A stretch of 6,075 nucleotides of DNA from Clostridia bacterium (GTDB taxonomy: Bacteria > Bacillota > Clostridia > Oscillospirales > CAG-272): assembly GCA_017504335.1 (NCBI GenBank), contig JAFVRI010000228.1, positions 1-6,075 on the forward strand, written 5' to 3'. Below are positions 1-6,075 of this stretch, in pieces. A model generated the notes under the pieces. It was not told the DNA's origin, searched no databases, and worked only from the letters and a program-made list of their open reading frames with translations. How positions within the stretch are numbered: position 1 is the stretch's first letter; every line of letters begins with the position of its first letter. The position numbers and the translations under genes were made by a program.

Positions 1-7
1 AATCGGT

Positions 8-817
8 ATGCTTTTGACAGTAAATATTGGAAACGCCAGAATTTCTGTCGGTGTATTTCGGGATGAGACCGACGTATTGCTTGCGAAATATGAAATTGCA
101 ACCGATCTTTACAGGACCTCCGATGAATATTCCAATTTGATGAAATCCATGCTTCGGGAACGGGGTGTGGACGCAGATGAGCTGACGGACGGAATTCTTT
201 CCTCGGTGGTTCCTCAGCTGACGGAAACCGTAAAGGAATCTATGACTTCGATCGTTGGGAAAGAACCCATGATCGTCGGACCCGGTATGAAAACCGGATT
301 TCCCATTAAAATCGACAATCCTTCCGAGTTGGGCGGAGATATTGTTGCCGACGTTGCCGCTGCCCTTTATTGGGTGCGGAAGGAAGGACAGAAAAAAGCT
401 GCTGTCGTAGCTCACGTAGGAACGGTTACCACGGTATCGGCAGTAAACGCGCGAGGAGAGTTTTTGGGATGCGCCATTTTTCCGGGCATTCGTCTTTCTT
501 TTGAAACCCTTCACGGAAAGACCGCGCAACTTCCCAACGTATCGCTTTGCGCTCCCTCGGCAGCCATTGCGAAAAACTCTCAGGATTCCGTTCGTTCGGG
601 TGTGATCTGCGGACATGCCATGATGCTCGACGGATTTGTGGAGAGATTCGCAAAAGAAATGAAATGCTCCCCCGATGAAGTGGTTTGCATTTCGACGGGA
701 AGAGACGCCAAATACGTAGGAGAGATCTGCAAGAGAAAATTTGTATTCCACGAGGATCTGACCTTGTGGGGATTGCTTCGTCTGTATCAGAATACAACGA
801 AGAACGGTGAAGTTTGA
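8..817 (+). CDS. coaX: CoaX-family protein (type III pantothenate kinase-like), probably catalytically impaired
   Basis: The protein is 269 residues, a normal length for type III pantothenate kinases, which phosphorylate pantothenate with ATP in the first step of CoA synthesis in the cytosol. Family landmarks in order are NIGNA (6-10, usually DxGNT), SSVVP (65-69), NPSELGGD (104-111, usually GxDR at its end), HVGTVTT (136-142, usually DxGTATT), GCAIFPGI (154-161), TAQLP (172-176), STGRDA (229-234, usually TGG) and LTLWGL (251-256). The start aligns with the usual family start, but only seven bases lie upstream, so no ribosome binding site can be judged. Asp111 is retained, whereas the first-motif Asp is Asn6 and the DxGT Asp is His136. 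Three in-frame stops (TGA TAA TAA) end the gene. Family membership is secure. Kinase activity is doubtful, and a sensor or regulatory paralog is an alternative inferred from the substitutions. Confidence 0.88.
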   Translation: MLLTVNIGNARISVGVFRDETDVLLAKYEIATDLYRTSDEYSNLMKSMLRERGVDADELTDGILSSVVPQLTETVKESMTSIVGKEPMIVGPGMKTGFPIKIDNPSELGGDIVADVAAALYWVRKEGQKKAAVVAHVGTVTTVSAVNARGEFLGCAIFPGIRLSFETLHGKTAQLPNVSLCAPSAAIAKNSQDSVRSGVICGHAMMLDGFVERFAKEMKCSPDEVVCISTGRDAKYVGEICKRKFVFHEDLTLWGLLRLYQNTTKNGEV

Positions 818-843
818 TAATAATCGGTGAAAACCGCTATTAT
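814..843 (+). promoter_or_regulatory. Candidate sigma-A-type promoter for the ECF-ilvD-leu operon
   Basis: TTGATA (814-819) matches the -35 consensus at five of six bases. TATTAT (838-843) matches the -10 consensus at five of six, and the spacer is 18 bases. The -35 box overlaps the coaX-like stop codon. Transcription would start near base 850-852, directly at the first leader hairpin. This is a motif match by eye. It fits the position of the only sizeable gap in the window, but readthrough from coaX is equally possible. Confidence 0.4.
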
Positions 844-851
844 AAATTTTT

Positions 852-897
852 ACGCACCGTACCCTTGGCGGACGGTAGCGTCGGGTGAGAGTCCCGA
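852..897 (+). promoter_or_regulatory. Structured 5' leader: two adjacent hairpins, unassigned cis-regulatory RNA candidate
   Basis: Hairpin 1 pairs ACGC (852-855) and ACCGT (856-860) with ACGGT (872-876) and GCGT (878-881). This makes nine pairs with one bulged adenine (877). Inside, CC (862-863) can pair with GG (870-871), leaving A861 as a second bulged adenine. Hairpin 2 pairs TCGGG (881-885) with CCCGA (893-897) around the loop TGAGAGT. T881 is shared, so the two are nearly stacked. No known riboswitch core was recognised. The bulged adenines and pantothenate-related neighbours recall the pan RNA motif, but this is only a loose resemblance. It could also be a 5' stabilising structure. Confidence 0.4.
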
Positions 898-911
898 AGA
901 AAGGAACAGAT

Positions 912-980
912 ATGTTCAAGAAAAATTTTAAGCAGACAGCACAGACGGCTGTACTGAACAACACGGAGGTGGCAAGATGA
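912..980 (+). CDS. Possible 22-codon leader ORF overlapping the ECF S-component start
   Basis: An ATG at 912 opens a 22-residue frame (begins MFKKNF, ends TEVAR) that stops with TGA at 978-980, giving the four-base ATGA overlap typical of translational coupling with the ATG at 977. A good ribosome binding site, AAGGA (901-905), lies six bases upstream. The peptide is basic at its start and has no run of leucine, valine or isoleucine codons, so it does not look like a classical amino-acid attenuator. A hairpin pairing CAG-ACAGC (933-940) with GCTGT-A-CTG (948-956) lies inside it. No family is recognised. Chance cannot be excluded for such a short frame, but the start signal and exact overlap together are suggestive. 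Confidence 0.35.
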   Translation: MFKKNFKQTAQTAVLNNTEVAR

Positions 981-1594
981 GAAATACCAATCAAAAGATT
1001 CTTCGTATGGTGCAGCTTGCCATGCTGATCGCGCTTGTGGTTGTTTTGCAGGTGGTCAGCGCCATGATTCCTCCGATTGGCGGAATGGTATCCATTACCC
1101 TTACGTTGGTTCCTGTTGTGGTGGGAGCGATCCTGTTTGGGAAAAAGGGCGGAGCGATCCTCGGCTTTGCTTTTGGAGCGATCGTATTGATTAACTGCAT
1201 CACCGCATTGGATCCCGGTGGAAATATTCTTTGGACCATCAATCCGTTCTGCACGCTTTTGATCTGCTTTGTCAAAGGAATTGCGGCAGGATTTGTCCCC
1301 GCCGTTCTGTATGAGCTTGTCAAAGGAAAAGCAGAGAAGGTAAGTGCCGGAAGAAAATACGTGTCTGCCATGGTTGCTGCTTTGATTGCTCCCGTTGTAA
1401 ATACCGGCTTGTTTGTTGGCGGTATGTTCCTGTTCTTTAAGGATACCTTATATGCATGGGCAGGAGATACGGCAGTATTTACTTATATTTTGGTCGGCCT
1501 TGCCGGTCTGAACTTCCTTGTGGAATTCCTGATCAATGTCATACTCACTCCTGCGATTGTCAGAATTGTTGACGTTGTAGGAAAACGCAAATAA
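977..1594 (+). CDS. ECF transporter S component (substrate-binding membrane subunit), vitamin type
   Basis: This 205-residue, very hydrophobic protein has about six membrane segments (near 12-32, 38-54, 58-77, 90-115, 127-154 and 166-196) and a basic C-terminus (VGKRK). That is the size and topology of S components of energy-coupling factor importers, which bind a vitamin or similar small molecule and dock on a shared EcfA/EcfA'/EcfT module. The first helix carries A15-x3-A19, the AxxxA signature known to contact EcfT. The start is supported by GGAGGT (965-970) six bases upstream. No ECF ATPase or T-subunit gene is visible, which fits group II systems with a shared module encoded elsewhere. 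The substrate cannot be read from sequence. Pantothenate is suggested only by the CoaX-like neighbour and the ketoisovalerate-producing ilvD downstream. Riboflavin, another vitamin or a branched-chain-related compound remain possible. Confidence 0.85.
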   Translation: MRNTNQKILRMVQLAMLIALVVVLQVVSAMIPPIGGMVSITLTLVPVVVGAILFGKKGGAILGFAFGAIVLINCITALDPGGNILWTINPFCTLLICFVKGIAAGFVPAVLYELVKGKAEKVSAGRKYVSAMVAALIAPVVNTGLFVGGMFLFFKDTLYAWAGDTAVFTYILVGLAGLNFLVEFLINVILTPAIVRIVDVVGKRK

Positions 1595-1615
1595 AAATTT
1601 TAGGAGAAAAAGATT

Positions 1616-3280
1616 ATGTCACTTCGTTCCGATAACGTAACCAAGGGTGCAGAACGTGCCCCGAACCGTAGCCTGTTTTACGCAATGGGCTATACCAAAG
1701 AAGAGCTGGATCGCCCTTTGATCGGCGTAGTCAGCGCGCATAGCGAGATCGTTCCCGGTCATTTCCATCTGGATAAAATTGCCGATGCCGTCAAGGCTGG
1801 TGTCAGAATGGCGGGCGGTACTCCTATTATGATTCCCGCAATCGGCGTCTGCGACGGAATTGCGATGGGTCATATCGGAATGAAGTATTCCTTGGCGAGC
1901 CGTGAGCTGATTTGTGACAGCGTGGAGACCATGACTATGGCGCATCAGCTGGACGGACTTGTCCTGATTCCCAACTGTGATAAGATCGTTCCCGGTATGG
2001 TAATGGCAGCGGTTCGTATGAACGTACCTGCTGTAGTTTGCAGCGGCGGTCCTATGCTGGCAGGCACCTATGACGGAAACGAGGTTAGCCTTTCCAAGAT
2101 GTTTGAGGCAGTCGGCGCCTATAAGGCAGGCATGATCGACGATTGCAAGCTGCATGAGTGTGAGACCGGTGTTTGCCCCGGATGCGGTAGTTGCGCGGGT
2201 ATGTATACTGCAAACAGCATGAACTGCCTGTGTGAGGCGATTGGTATCGCCCTTCCCGGAAATGGAACGATTCCCGCGGTCAGCAATAAAAGAACCATCC
2301 TCGCAAAGCATGCCGGAATGGCAATTATGGAGTTGGTTCGCAATAATGTATGCGCAAGAGATATTATCAACGAGCGCTCCATTCGCAACGCGCTGGCTTG
2401 CGATATGGCATTGGGCTGCAGTTCCAACAGTGTGCTGCACCTGTTGGCAATCGCCAATGAGGCGGGTGTGAAGCTGGATCTCAATCTGTTCAATGAAATG
2501 AGTGCCATTGTTCCCAATCTTTGCCATCTTGCACCCGCCGGTCCTACCCATATGCAGGATCTTGATGCGGCAGGCGGAATCCCCGCTGTTCAGGCAGAGC
2601 TGGTAAAGAGAAACCTTCTGGATGTGGATGCTCTGACCGTTACGGGTAAGACCGTAGGCGAAAATATTGTGGGCGCATACATCAAGAACGAAGGCTCCAT
2701 CCGTCCCATTGAAAATCCCTACAGTCAGACAGGCGGTATTCAGATCCTTTGGGGTAACATTGCTCAGAACGGATGTGTGGTGAAGAGAAGTGCCGTTGCT
2801 CCCGAGATGCTTTGTCATACCGGTCCCGCTCGCGTGTTCAATTCCGAAGAGGAGGCGATCGCTTCCATTTATGCGGGAAAGATCGTGGATGGTGACGTGG
2901 TCGTCATTCGCTATGAGGGACCCAAGGGTGGCCCCGGAATGAGAGAAATGCTCAATCCCACCAGCGCATTGGCGGGGATTAAGTTGGATAAGACCGTTGC
3001 ACTGATCACCGACGGACGCTTTTCCGGTGCTAGCCGCGGCGCATCCATCGGACATGTCAGCCCCGAGGCGGCAGACGGCGGAAATATCGCCTTGATTCAA
3101 GAAGGGGATATGATCGAGATCAACATTCCCGATGCTTCCATCAACGTTCTCGTTGAGGATTCGGTTTTGGAAGAGCGCAGAAAGAGCTACGTAGCCCCCG
3201 AGCCCAACGTAAAATCCGGTTGGCTTGCCAGATATGCAAAGCTGGTCAGCGGAGCGGATCAGGGTGCTGTGATGCAGTAA
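1616..3280 (+). CDS. ilvD: Dihydroxy-acid dehydratase
   Basis: IlvD dehydrates 2,3-dihydroxyisovalerate and 2,3-dihydroxy-3-methylvalerate to 2-ketoisovalerate and 2-keto-3-methylvalerate, the common late step of valine, leucine, isoleucine and pantothenate precursor synthesis in the cytosol. The 554-residue length is normal. Visible motifs are VPGHFHL (46-52), CDGIAMGH (79-86, metal-binding Asp80), NCDKIVPGM (120-128, with Fe-S Cys121 and the lysine that is carbamylated in characterised members, Lys123), CPGCGSCAGMYTANSM (187-202, Cys193 at the cluster position) and GRFSG (467-471, Ser470 being the expected catalytic base). The first motif reads VPGH rather than PCN, so the extra cysteine of [2Fe-2S] members is absent. 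This resembles E. coli-type [4Fe-4S] oxygen-sensitive enzymes and fits an anaerobe. TAGGAG (1601-1606) precedes the ATG by nine bases. The 21-base gap from the transporter gene implies cotranscription. Confidence 0.97.
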   Translation: MSLRSDNVTKGAERAPNRSLFYAMGYTKEELDRPLIGVVSAHSEIVPGHFHLDKIADAVKAGVRMAGGTPIMIPAIGVCDGIAMGHIGMKYSLASRELICDSVETMTMAHQLDGLVLIPNCDKIVPGMVMAAVRMNVPAVVCSGGPMLAGTYDGNEVSLSKMFEAVGAYKAGMIDDCKLHECETGVCPGCGSCAGMYTANSMNCLCEAIGIALPGNGTIPAVSNKRTILAKHAGMAIMELVRNNVCARDIINERSIRNALACDMALGCSSNSVLHLLAIANEAGVKLDLNLFNEMSAIVPNLCHLAPAGPTHMQDLDAAGGIPAVQAELVKRNLLDVDALTVTGKTVGENIVGAYIKNEGSIRPIENPYSQTGGIQILWGNIAQNGCVVKRSAVAPEMLCHTGPARVFNSEEEAIASIYAGKIVDGDVVVIRYEGPKGGPGMREMLNPTSALAGIKLDKTVALITDGRFSGASRGASIGHVSPEAADGGNIALIQEGDMIEINIPDASINVLVEDSVLEERRKSYVAPEPNVKSGWLARYAKLVSGADQGAVMQ

Positions 3281-3288
3281 GCTCACAG
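3267..3288 (+). other. Intercistronic hairpin spanning the ilvD stop codon
   Basis: CTGTGA (3267-3272) pairs with TCACAG (3283-3288). GC (3274-3275) can also pair with GC (3281-3282) inside, with T3273 bulged, giving up to eight pairs around AGTAA. It covers the ilvD stop codon and ends seven bases before the leuA ribosome binding site AAGGA (3295-3299). No T-run follows, so it is not an intrinsic terminator. It might affect message processing, stability or coupling between ilvD and leuA, or it may be incidental. Confidence 0.3.
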
Positions 3289-3311
3289 AACAGAAAGGAA
3301 TCATACAAACC

Positions 3312-4982
3312 ATGATGAACAACGCAGAAAAGTATACAAGACAGTATTTTCCTGCTCCCGATGCCAAGGCAAAGTGGGCACAGAAAAGCTATATAGCGAA
3401 GCCTCCCGTATGGTGCTCGGTGGACCTTCGCGACGGTAATCAGGCATTGATCATTCCCATGAGTCTGGAAGAAAAGCTGGACTTCTTCAAGCTTTTGGTG
3501 AAGATCGGCTTCAAGGAGATCGAGGTAGGTTTTCCTGCCGCTTCCGAGACCGAGTATAAATTCCTTCGTACGCTGATCGAGGAGAATCTGATCCCCGACG
3601 ATGTGACGGTTCAGGTTCTGACCCAGTCCAGAGAGCATATCATCAAAAAGACCTTTGAGAGCTTGAAGGGCGTCAAAAATGCTATCGTTCACCTCTATAA
3701 CTCCACCTCGGTGGCACAGCGTGAGCAGGTGTTCAAGAAGTCCAAGGAAGAGATCATCGACATTGCGGTGAAGGGTGCAGAGCTGTTCAATAAATACAGC
3801 GAGGAAATGGGAGTCAACTATCGTTACGAGTATTCTCCCGAATCCTTCACGGGAACCGAGCCCGAGTTCGCACTGGAGATCTGCAATGCAGTTCTTGACG
3901 TGTGGAAGCCCACCAAGGAACGCCCCGTGATCATCAACCTGCCCGTAACTGTCCAGGTATCCATGCCTCACGTTTACGCAAATCAGGTGGAATATATGAA
4001 TGACAATTTGAAATACCGTGAGAATGTCATTATTTCGCTCCATCCTCACAATGACCGCGGATGCGCGGTAGCAGATGCCGAAATGGGACTTCTGGCAGGC
4101 GGTGACCGAATCGAAGGAACCCTCTTTGGAAACGGAGAGAGGACCGGTAACGCCGATATCGTGACTATTGCACTCAATATGTTTGCGCAGGGAATCGACC
4201 CCAACCTGGATCTGTCGGATATGCCAGCGATCACCGAGCTTTACGAGCGTGTAACCAGAATGCAGGTATATGACAGAACACCTTATGCCGGAAAGCTTGT
4301 GTTTGCCGCATTCTCCGGTTCTCACCAGGATGCCATCGCAAAGGGCATGAAGTGGAGAGAGGATCATACCTGCCGCTACTGGACCGTACCCTATTTGCCA
4401 ATCGATCCTCAGGACGTGGGCAGAGAATACGAGACCGATGTTATCCGTATCAACTCCCAGTCCGGCAAGGGCGGAATCGGCTACCTGTTGGAGCACAACT
4501 ACGGTTACGTGCTTCCTCCCAAGATGCGAGAGGACGTGGGATATGCGGTAAAGAACGTGTCCGACCGCTCTCACAAGGAGCTTTCCCCCGCAGAGGTTTT
4601 GGAGATCTTCAAGAACGAGTACGTCAATATCAATACGCCTCTTGAGCTTGTAGATTATCACTTCATTCGCAAGCCCGGTTCCATGAAAGCCATCGTGACC
4701 ATTTCTCAAGACGGTGTGACTAAGGATATTTCCGCAGAAGGAAACGGACGTCTGGATGCGGTCAGCAATGCCATCAAGCAGCATTTGGGTATTGAGTATT
4801 CCAATCTGACCTATACCGAACACGCATTGTCCATGGATTCCTCCTCTCAGGCAGTTACTTACGTGAGCATTACCTTTAAGGATGGAAAAACGAGCTGGGG
4901 CGCAGGTGTTCACGACGACATCATCGCAGCCTCCATCGGCGCTTTGATCTCGGCAATCAACCGAAAGATTTCTGCAAATTGA
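3312..4982 (+). CDS. leuA: 2-isopropylmalate synthase (LeuA type 2)
   Basis: LeuA condenses 2-ketoisovalerate with acetyl-CoA to give 2-isopropylmalate, the committed step of leucine synthesis. At 556 residues, with the N-terminal extension QYFPAPDAKAKW before the barrel, it matches the longer yeast/actinobacterial type 2 subfamily rather than the E. coli type. The catalytic TIM barrel carries LRDGNQAL (39-46) with metal-binding Asp41, the metal-ligand motif HPHND (244-248) and GNGERTGN (273-280). The C-terminal part (roughly 440-556) has the LeuA regulatory-domain pattern, including SAEGNGRLDAVSNAI and WGAGVHDDIIAAS, so leucine feedback inhibition is expected from family knowledge. Two adjacent ATGs occur at 3312 and 3315. 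The first is preferred because AAGGA (3295-3299) is already 12 bases away, a slightly long spacing. The gap after ilvD is 31 bases with no terminator. Confidence 0.97.
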   Translation: MMNNAEKYTRQYFPAPDAKAKWAQKSYIAKPPVWCSVDLRDGNQALIIPMSLEEKLDFFKLLVKIGFKEIEVGFPAASETEYKFLRTLIEENLIPDDVTVQVLTQSREHIIKKTFESLKGVKNAIVHLYNSTSVAQREQVFKKSKEEIIDIAVKGAELFNKYSEEMGVNYRYEYSPESFTGTEPEFALEICNAVLDVWKPTKERPVIINLPVTVQVSMPHVYANQVEYMNDNLKYRENVIISLHPHNDRGCAVADAEMGLLAGGDRIEGTLFGNGERTGNADIVTIALNMFAQGIDPNLDLSDMPAITELYERVTRMQVYDRTPYAGKLVFAAFSGSHQDAIAKGMKWREDHTCRYWTVPYLPIDPQDVGREYETDVIRINSQSGKGGIGYLLEHNYGYVLPPKMREDVGYAVKNVSDRSHKELSPAEVLEIFKNEYVNINTPLELVDYHFIRKPGSMKAIVTISQDGVTKDISAEGNGRLDAVSNAIKQHLGIEYSNLTYTEHALSMDSSSQAVTYVSITFKDGKTSWGAGVHDDIIAASIGALISAINRKISAN

Positions 4983-5000
4983 TATAGGAGGAAACGATCA

Positions 5001-6075
5001 ATGGGAATGACGATGACGCAAAAGATTCTGGCCGCTCATGCGGGTCTCGAATCGGTTAAAGCGGGACAGCTGATTATGGCAAATCTGGATCTGGTGCTTG
5101 GAAACGATATTACCTCTCCTGTTGCCATCAATGAATTTAAGAAAAATGGATTTGATCAGGTCTTTGATAAGGACAAGATCGCATTGGTAATGGACCATTT
5201 TGTTCCGAACAAGGACATTAAGGCAGCACAGCAGTGTAAACAGTGCCGTACCTTTGCCAAGTGTTTCTCTATTACTAACTATTTTGACGTGGGTGATATG
5301 GGTATTGAGCACGCTCTGCTTCCCGAAAAGGGATTGGTAGGCCCCGGTGAATGTGTGATCGGAGCCGATTCTCACACCTGTACCTACGGTGCTCTGGGCG
5401 CATTCTCCACCGGTGTTGGAAGTACCGACATGGCGGCGGGAATGGCAACCGGTAAGGCATGGTTCAAAGTGCCTTCTGCGATCCGCTTTCAGTTGATCGG
5501 AAAGCTGAACCCCATGGTTTCGGGTAAGGACGTGATCCTTCACATCATCGGCATGATCGGTGTGGACGGTGCTCTCTATCGATCCATGGAATTTGGTGGA
5601 GAAGGACTGGCTTCTTTGTCCATGGATGACCGTCTCTGCATGGCAAATATGGCCATCGAGGCGGGTGCCAAGAACGGTATTTTTGAGGTTGATGACGTAA
5701 CCCTTGCATACGTAAAGGGAAGAGTCAACCGTCCCTTTACCGTATATTCCGCCGATGAGGATGCGGAATATGACGAGGAATACGTGATCGACCTGTCCGC
5801 CATCGAGCCTACTGTGGCTTGTCCTCACCTTCCCGAAAACACCAAGAACGCAAGAGAGTTGTCGGATATTGTTCCCGATCAGGTGGTGATCGGTTCTTGT
5901 ACCAACGGCAGATTGTCCGATATGAAGGCGGCAGCGGAGATTCTAAAGGGAAGACACGTTGCCAAGGGAATCCGTTGTATTGTGATTCCCGCAACTCAGA
6001 CTATTTACAAGGAATCGATCCGTCTCGGCTATATTGACACCTTTATTGATGCGGGATGTGTGGTTTCCACACCTA
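5001..6075 (+). CDS. leuC: 3-isopropylmalate dehydratase large subunit (3' end outside window)
   Basis: The frame opens at ATG 5001 and stays open to the window edge (358 codons plus one base). About 420 codons are usual for this clostridial/archaeal-type LeuC, so roughly 60 are missing. LeuC with the small subunit LeuD isomerises 2-isopropylmalate to 3-isopropylmalate using an aconitase-type [4Fe-4S] cluster. Visible motifs are ITSPVAINEF (37-46), MDHFVPNKDI (64-73), FDVGDMGIEHALLPEKGLV (95-113), GADSHTCTYGALGAFSTGVGS (near 120-140) and GSCTNGR (298-304), whose Cys300 should be the first cluster ligand. The CxxC ligands would lie beyond the edge. AGGAGG (4986-4991) is nine bases upstream, and the gap from leuA is 18 bases. 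An additional cysteine trio, Cys79, Cys82 and Cys88, lies outside the aconitase cluster. A homoaconitase role is possible in this family, but the leuA neighbour favours LeuC. leuD and leuB are expected downstream. Confidence 0.95.
   Translation, partial: MGMTMTQKILAAHAGLESVKAGQLIMANLDLVLGNDITSPVAINEFKKNGFDQVFDKDKIALVMDHFVPNKDIKAAQQCKQCRTFAKCFSITNYFDVGDMGIEHALLPEKGLVGPGECVIGADSHTCTYGALGAFSTGVGSTDMAAGMATGKAWFKVPSAIRFQLIGKLNPMVSGKDVILHIIGMIGVDGALYRSMEFGGEGLASLSMDDRLCMANMAIEAGAKNGIFEVDDVTLAYVKGRVNRPFTVYSADEDAEYDEEYVIDLSAIEPTVACPHLPENTKNARELSDIVPDQVVIGSCTNGRLSDMKAAAEILKGRHVAKGIRCIVIPATQTIYKESIRLGYIDTFIDAGCVVSTP

Noticed and set aside
825..836. Hairpin CGGT-GAAA-ACCG after the coaX-like stop, considered as a terminator
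   Set aside because: The stem has only four pairs and is not followed directly by a T-run (CTATTATAAATTTTT). It also sits within the spacer of the candidate promoter, so it is too weak to call.
850..976. Known riboswitch or T-box in the leader (cobalamin, TPP, glycine and T-box considered)
   Set aside because: GGTGAGAGTCCCG loosely recalls cobalamin and glycine elements, but the diagnostic cores (GCCACTG for cobalamin, CTGATCTGG-like for TPP, the paired glycine core, AGGGTGGNACCGCG for T-box) are absent.
2232..2471. 79-codon plus-strand frame inside ilvD
   Set aside because: It is an out-of-frame shadow of ilvD covering its Fe-S region, with no independent evidence.
1619..3367. 582-codon open frame on the minus strand opposite ilvD
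   Set aside because: It is codon-aligned with ilvD, whose motifs are unmistakable. It exists because ilvD avoids TTA, CTA and TCA, and its translation shows no recognisable domain.
3246..4913. 555-codon open frame on the minus strand opposite leuA
   Set aside because: It has the same cause as the frame opposite ilvD. It is codon-aligned with leuA, shows no domain pattern and overlaps a clearly real gene completely.
4998..5828. 276-codon open frame on the minus strand opposite leuC
   Set aside because: It mirrors leuC in codon register and has no family features.
5819..6037. 72-codon plus-strand frame inside leuC
   Set aside because: It is an out-of-frame shadow of leuC, which runs through the region with GSCTNGR intact.

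Overview
This window reads as a stretch of a Bacillota chromosome, most likely from an anaerobic Clostridia lineage of the Lachnospiraceae kind. That placement is inferred from the strong AGGAG-type ribosome binding sites, the tight co-directional packing, the ECF-type transporter subunit, the clostridial look of IlvD and LeuC, and the IlvD variant lacking the PCN cysteine. No rRNA or other taxonomic marker is present, so it is not proven. All five main genes lie on the plus strand, and no mobile element, CRISPR array, tRNA or rRNA was seen.

Layout: bases 8-817 encode a CoaX-family (type III pantothenate kinase) protein. A 159-base gap (818-976) follows. It holds a plausible promoter overlapping the coaX stop, a leader with two adjacent hairpins, and a possible 22-codon leader ORF whose stop overlaps the next start codon (ATGA). 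Bases 977-1594 encode a six-helix ECF transporter S component. Then come ilvD (1616-3280), leuA (3312-4982) and leuC (5001 to the window edge, 3' end missing). The gaps among the last four genes are only 18 to 31 bases and hold no terminator, so they look like one operon.

How the genes fit together: IlvD makes 2-ketoisovalerate. LeuA condenses it with acetyl-CoA to 2-isopropylmalate, and LeuC (with LeuD, presumably downstream) isomerises that product toward leucine. Ketoisovalerate is also the precursor of pantothenate, and acetyl-CoA is the LeuA co-substrate. A CoaX-family protein and a vitamin-type transporter subunit next to these genes therefore suggest a link between pantothenate/CoA status and branched-chain amino acid synthesis.

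The most notable observation is that the CoaX-like protein keeps the fold landmarks but departs from the family consensus at several active-site positions: the DxGNT aspartate is Asn6, the DxGT aspartate is His136, and GxDR is GGDI. It may be a non-catalytic paralog, for example a pantothenate or CoA sensor, rather than a working kinase.
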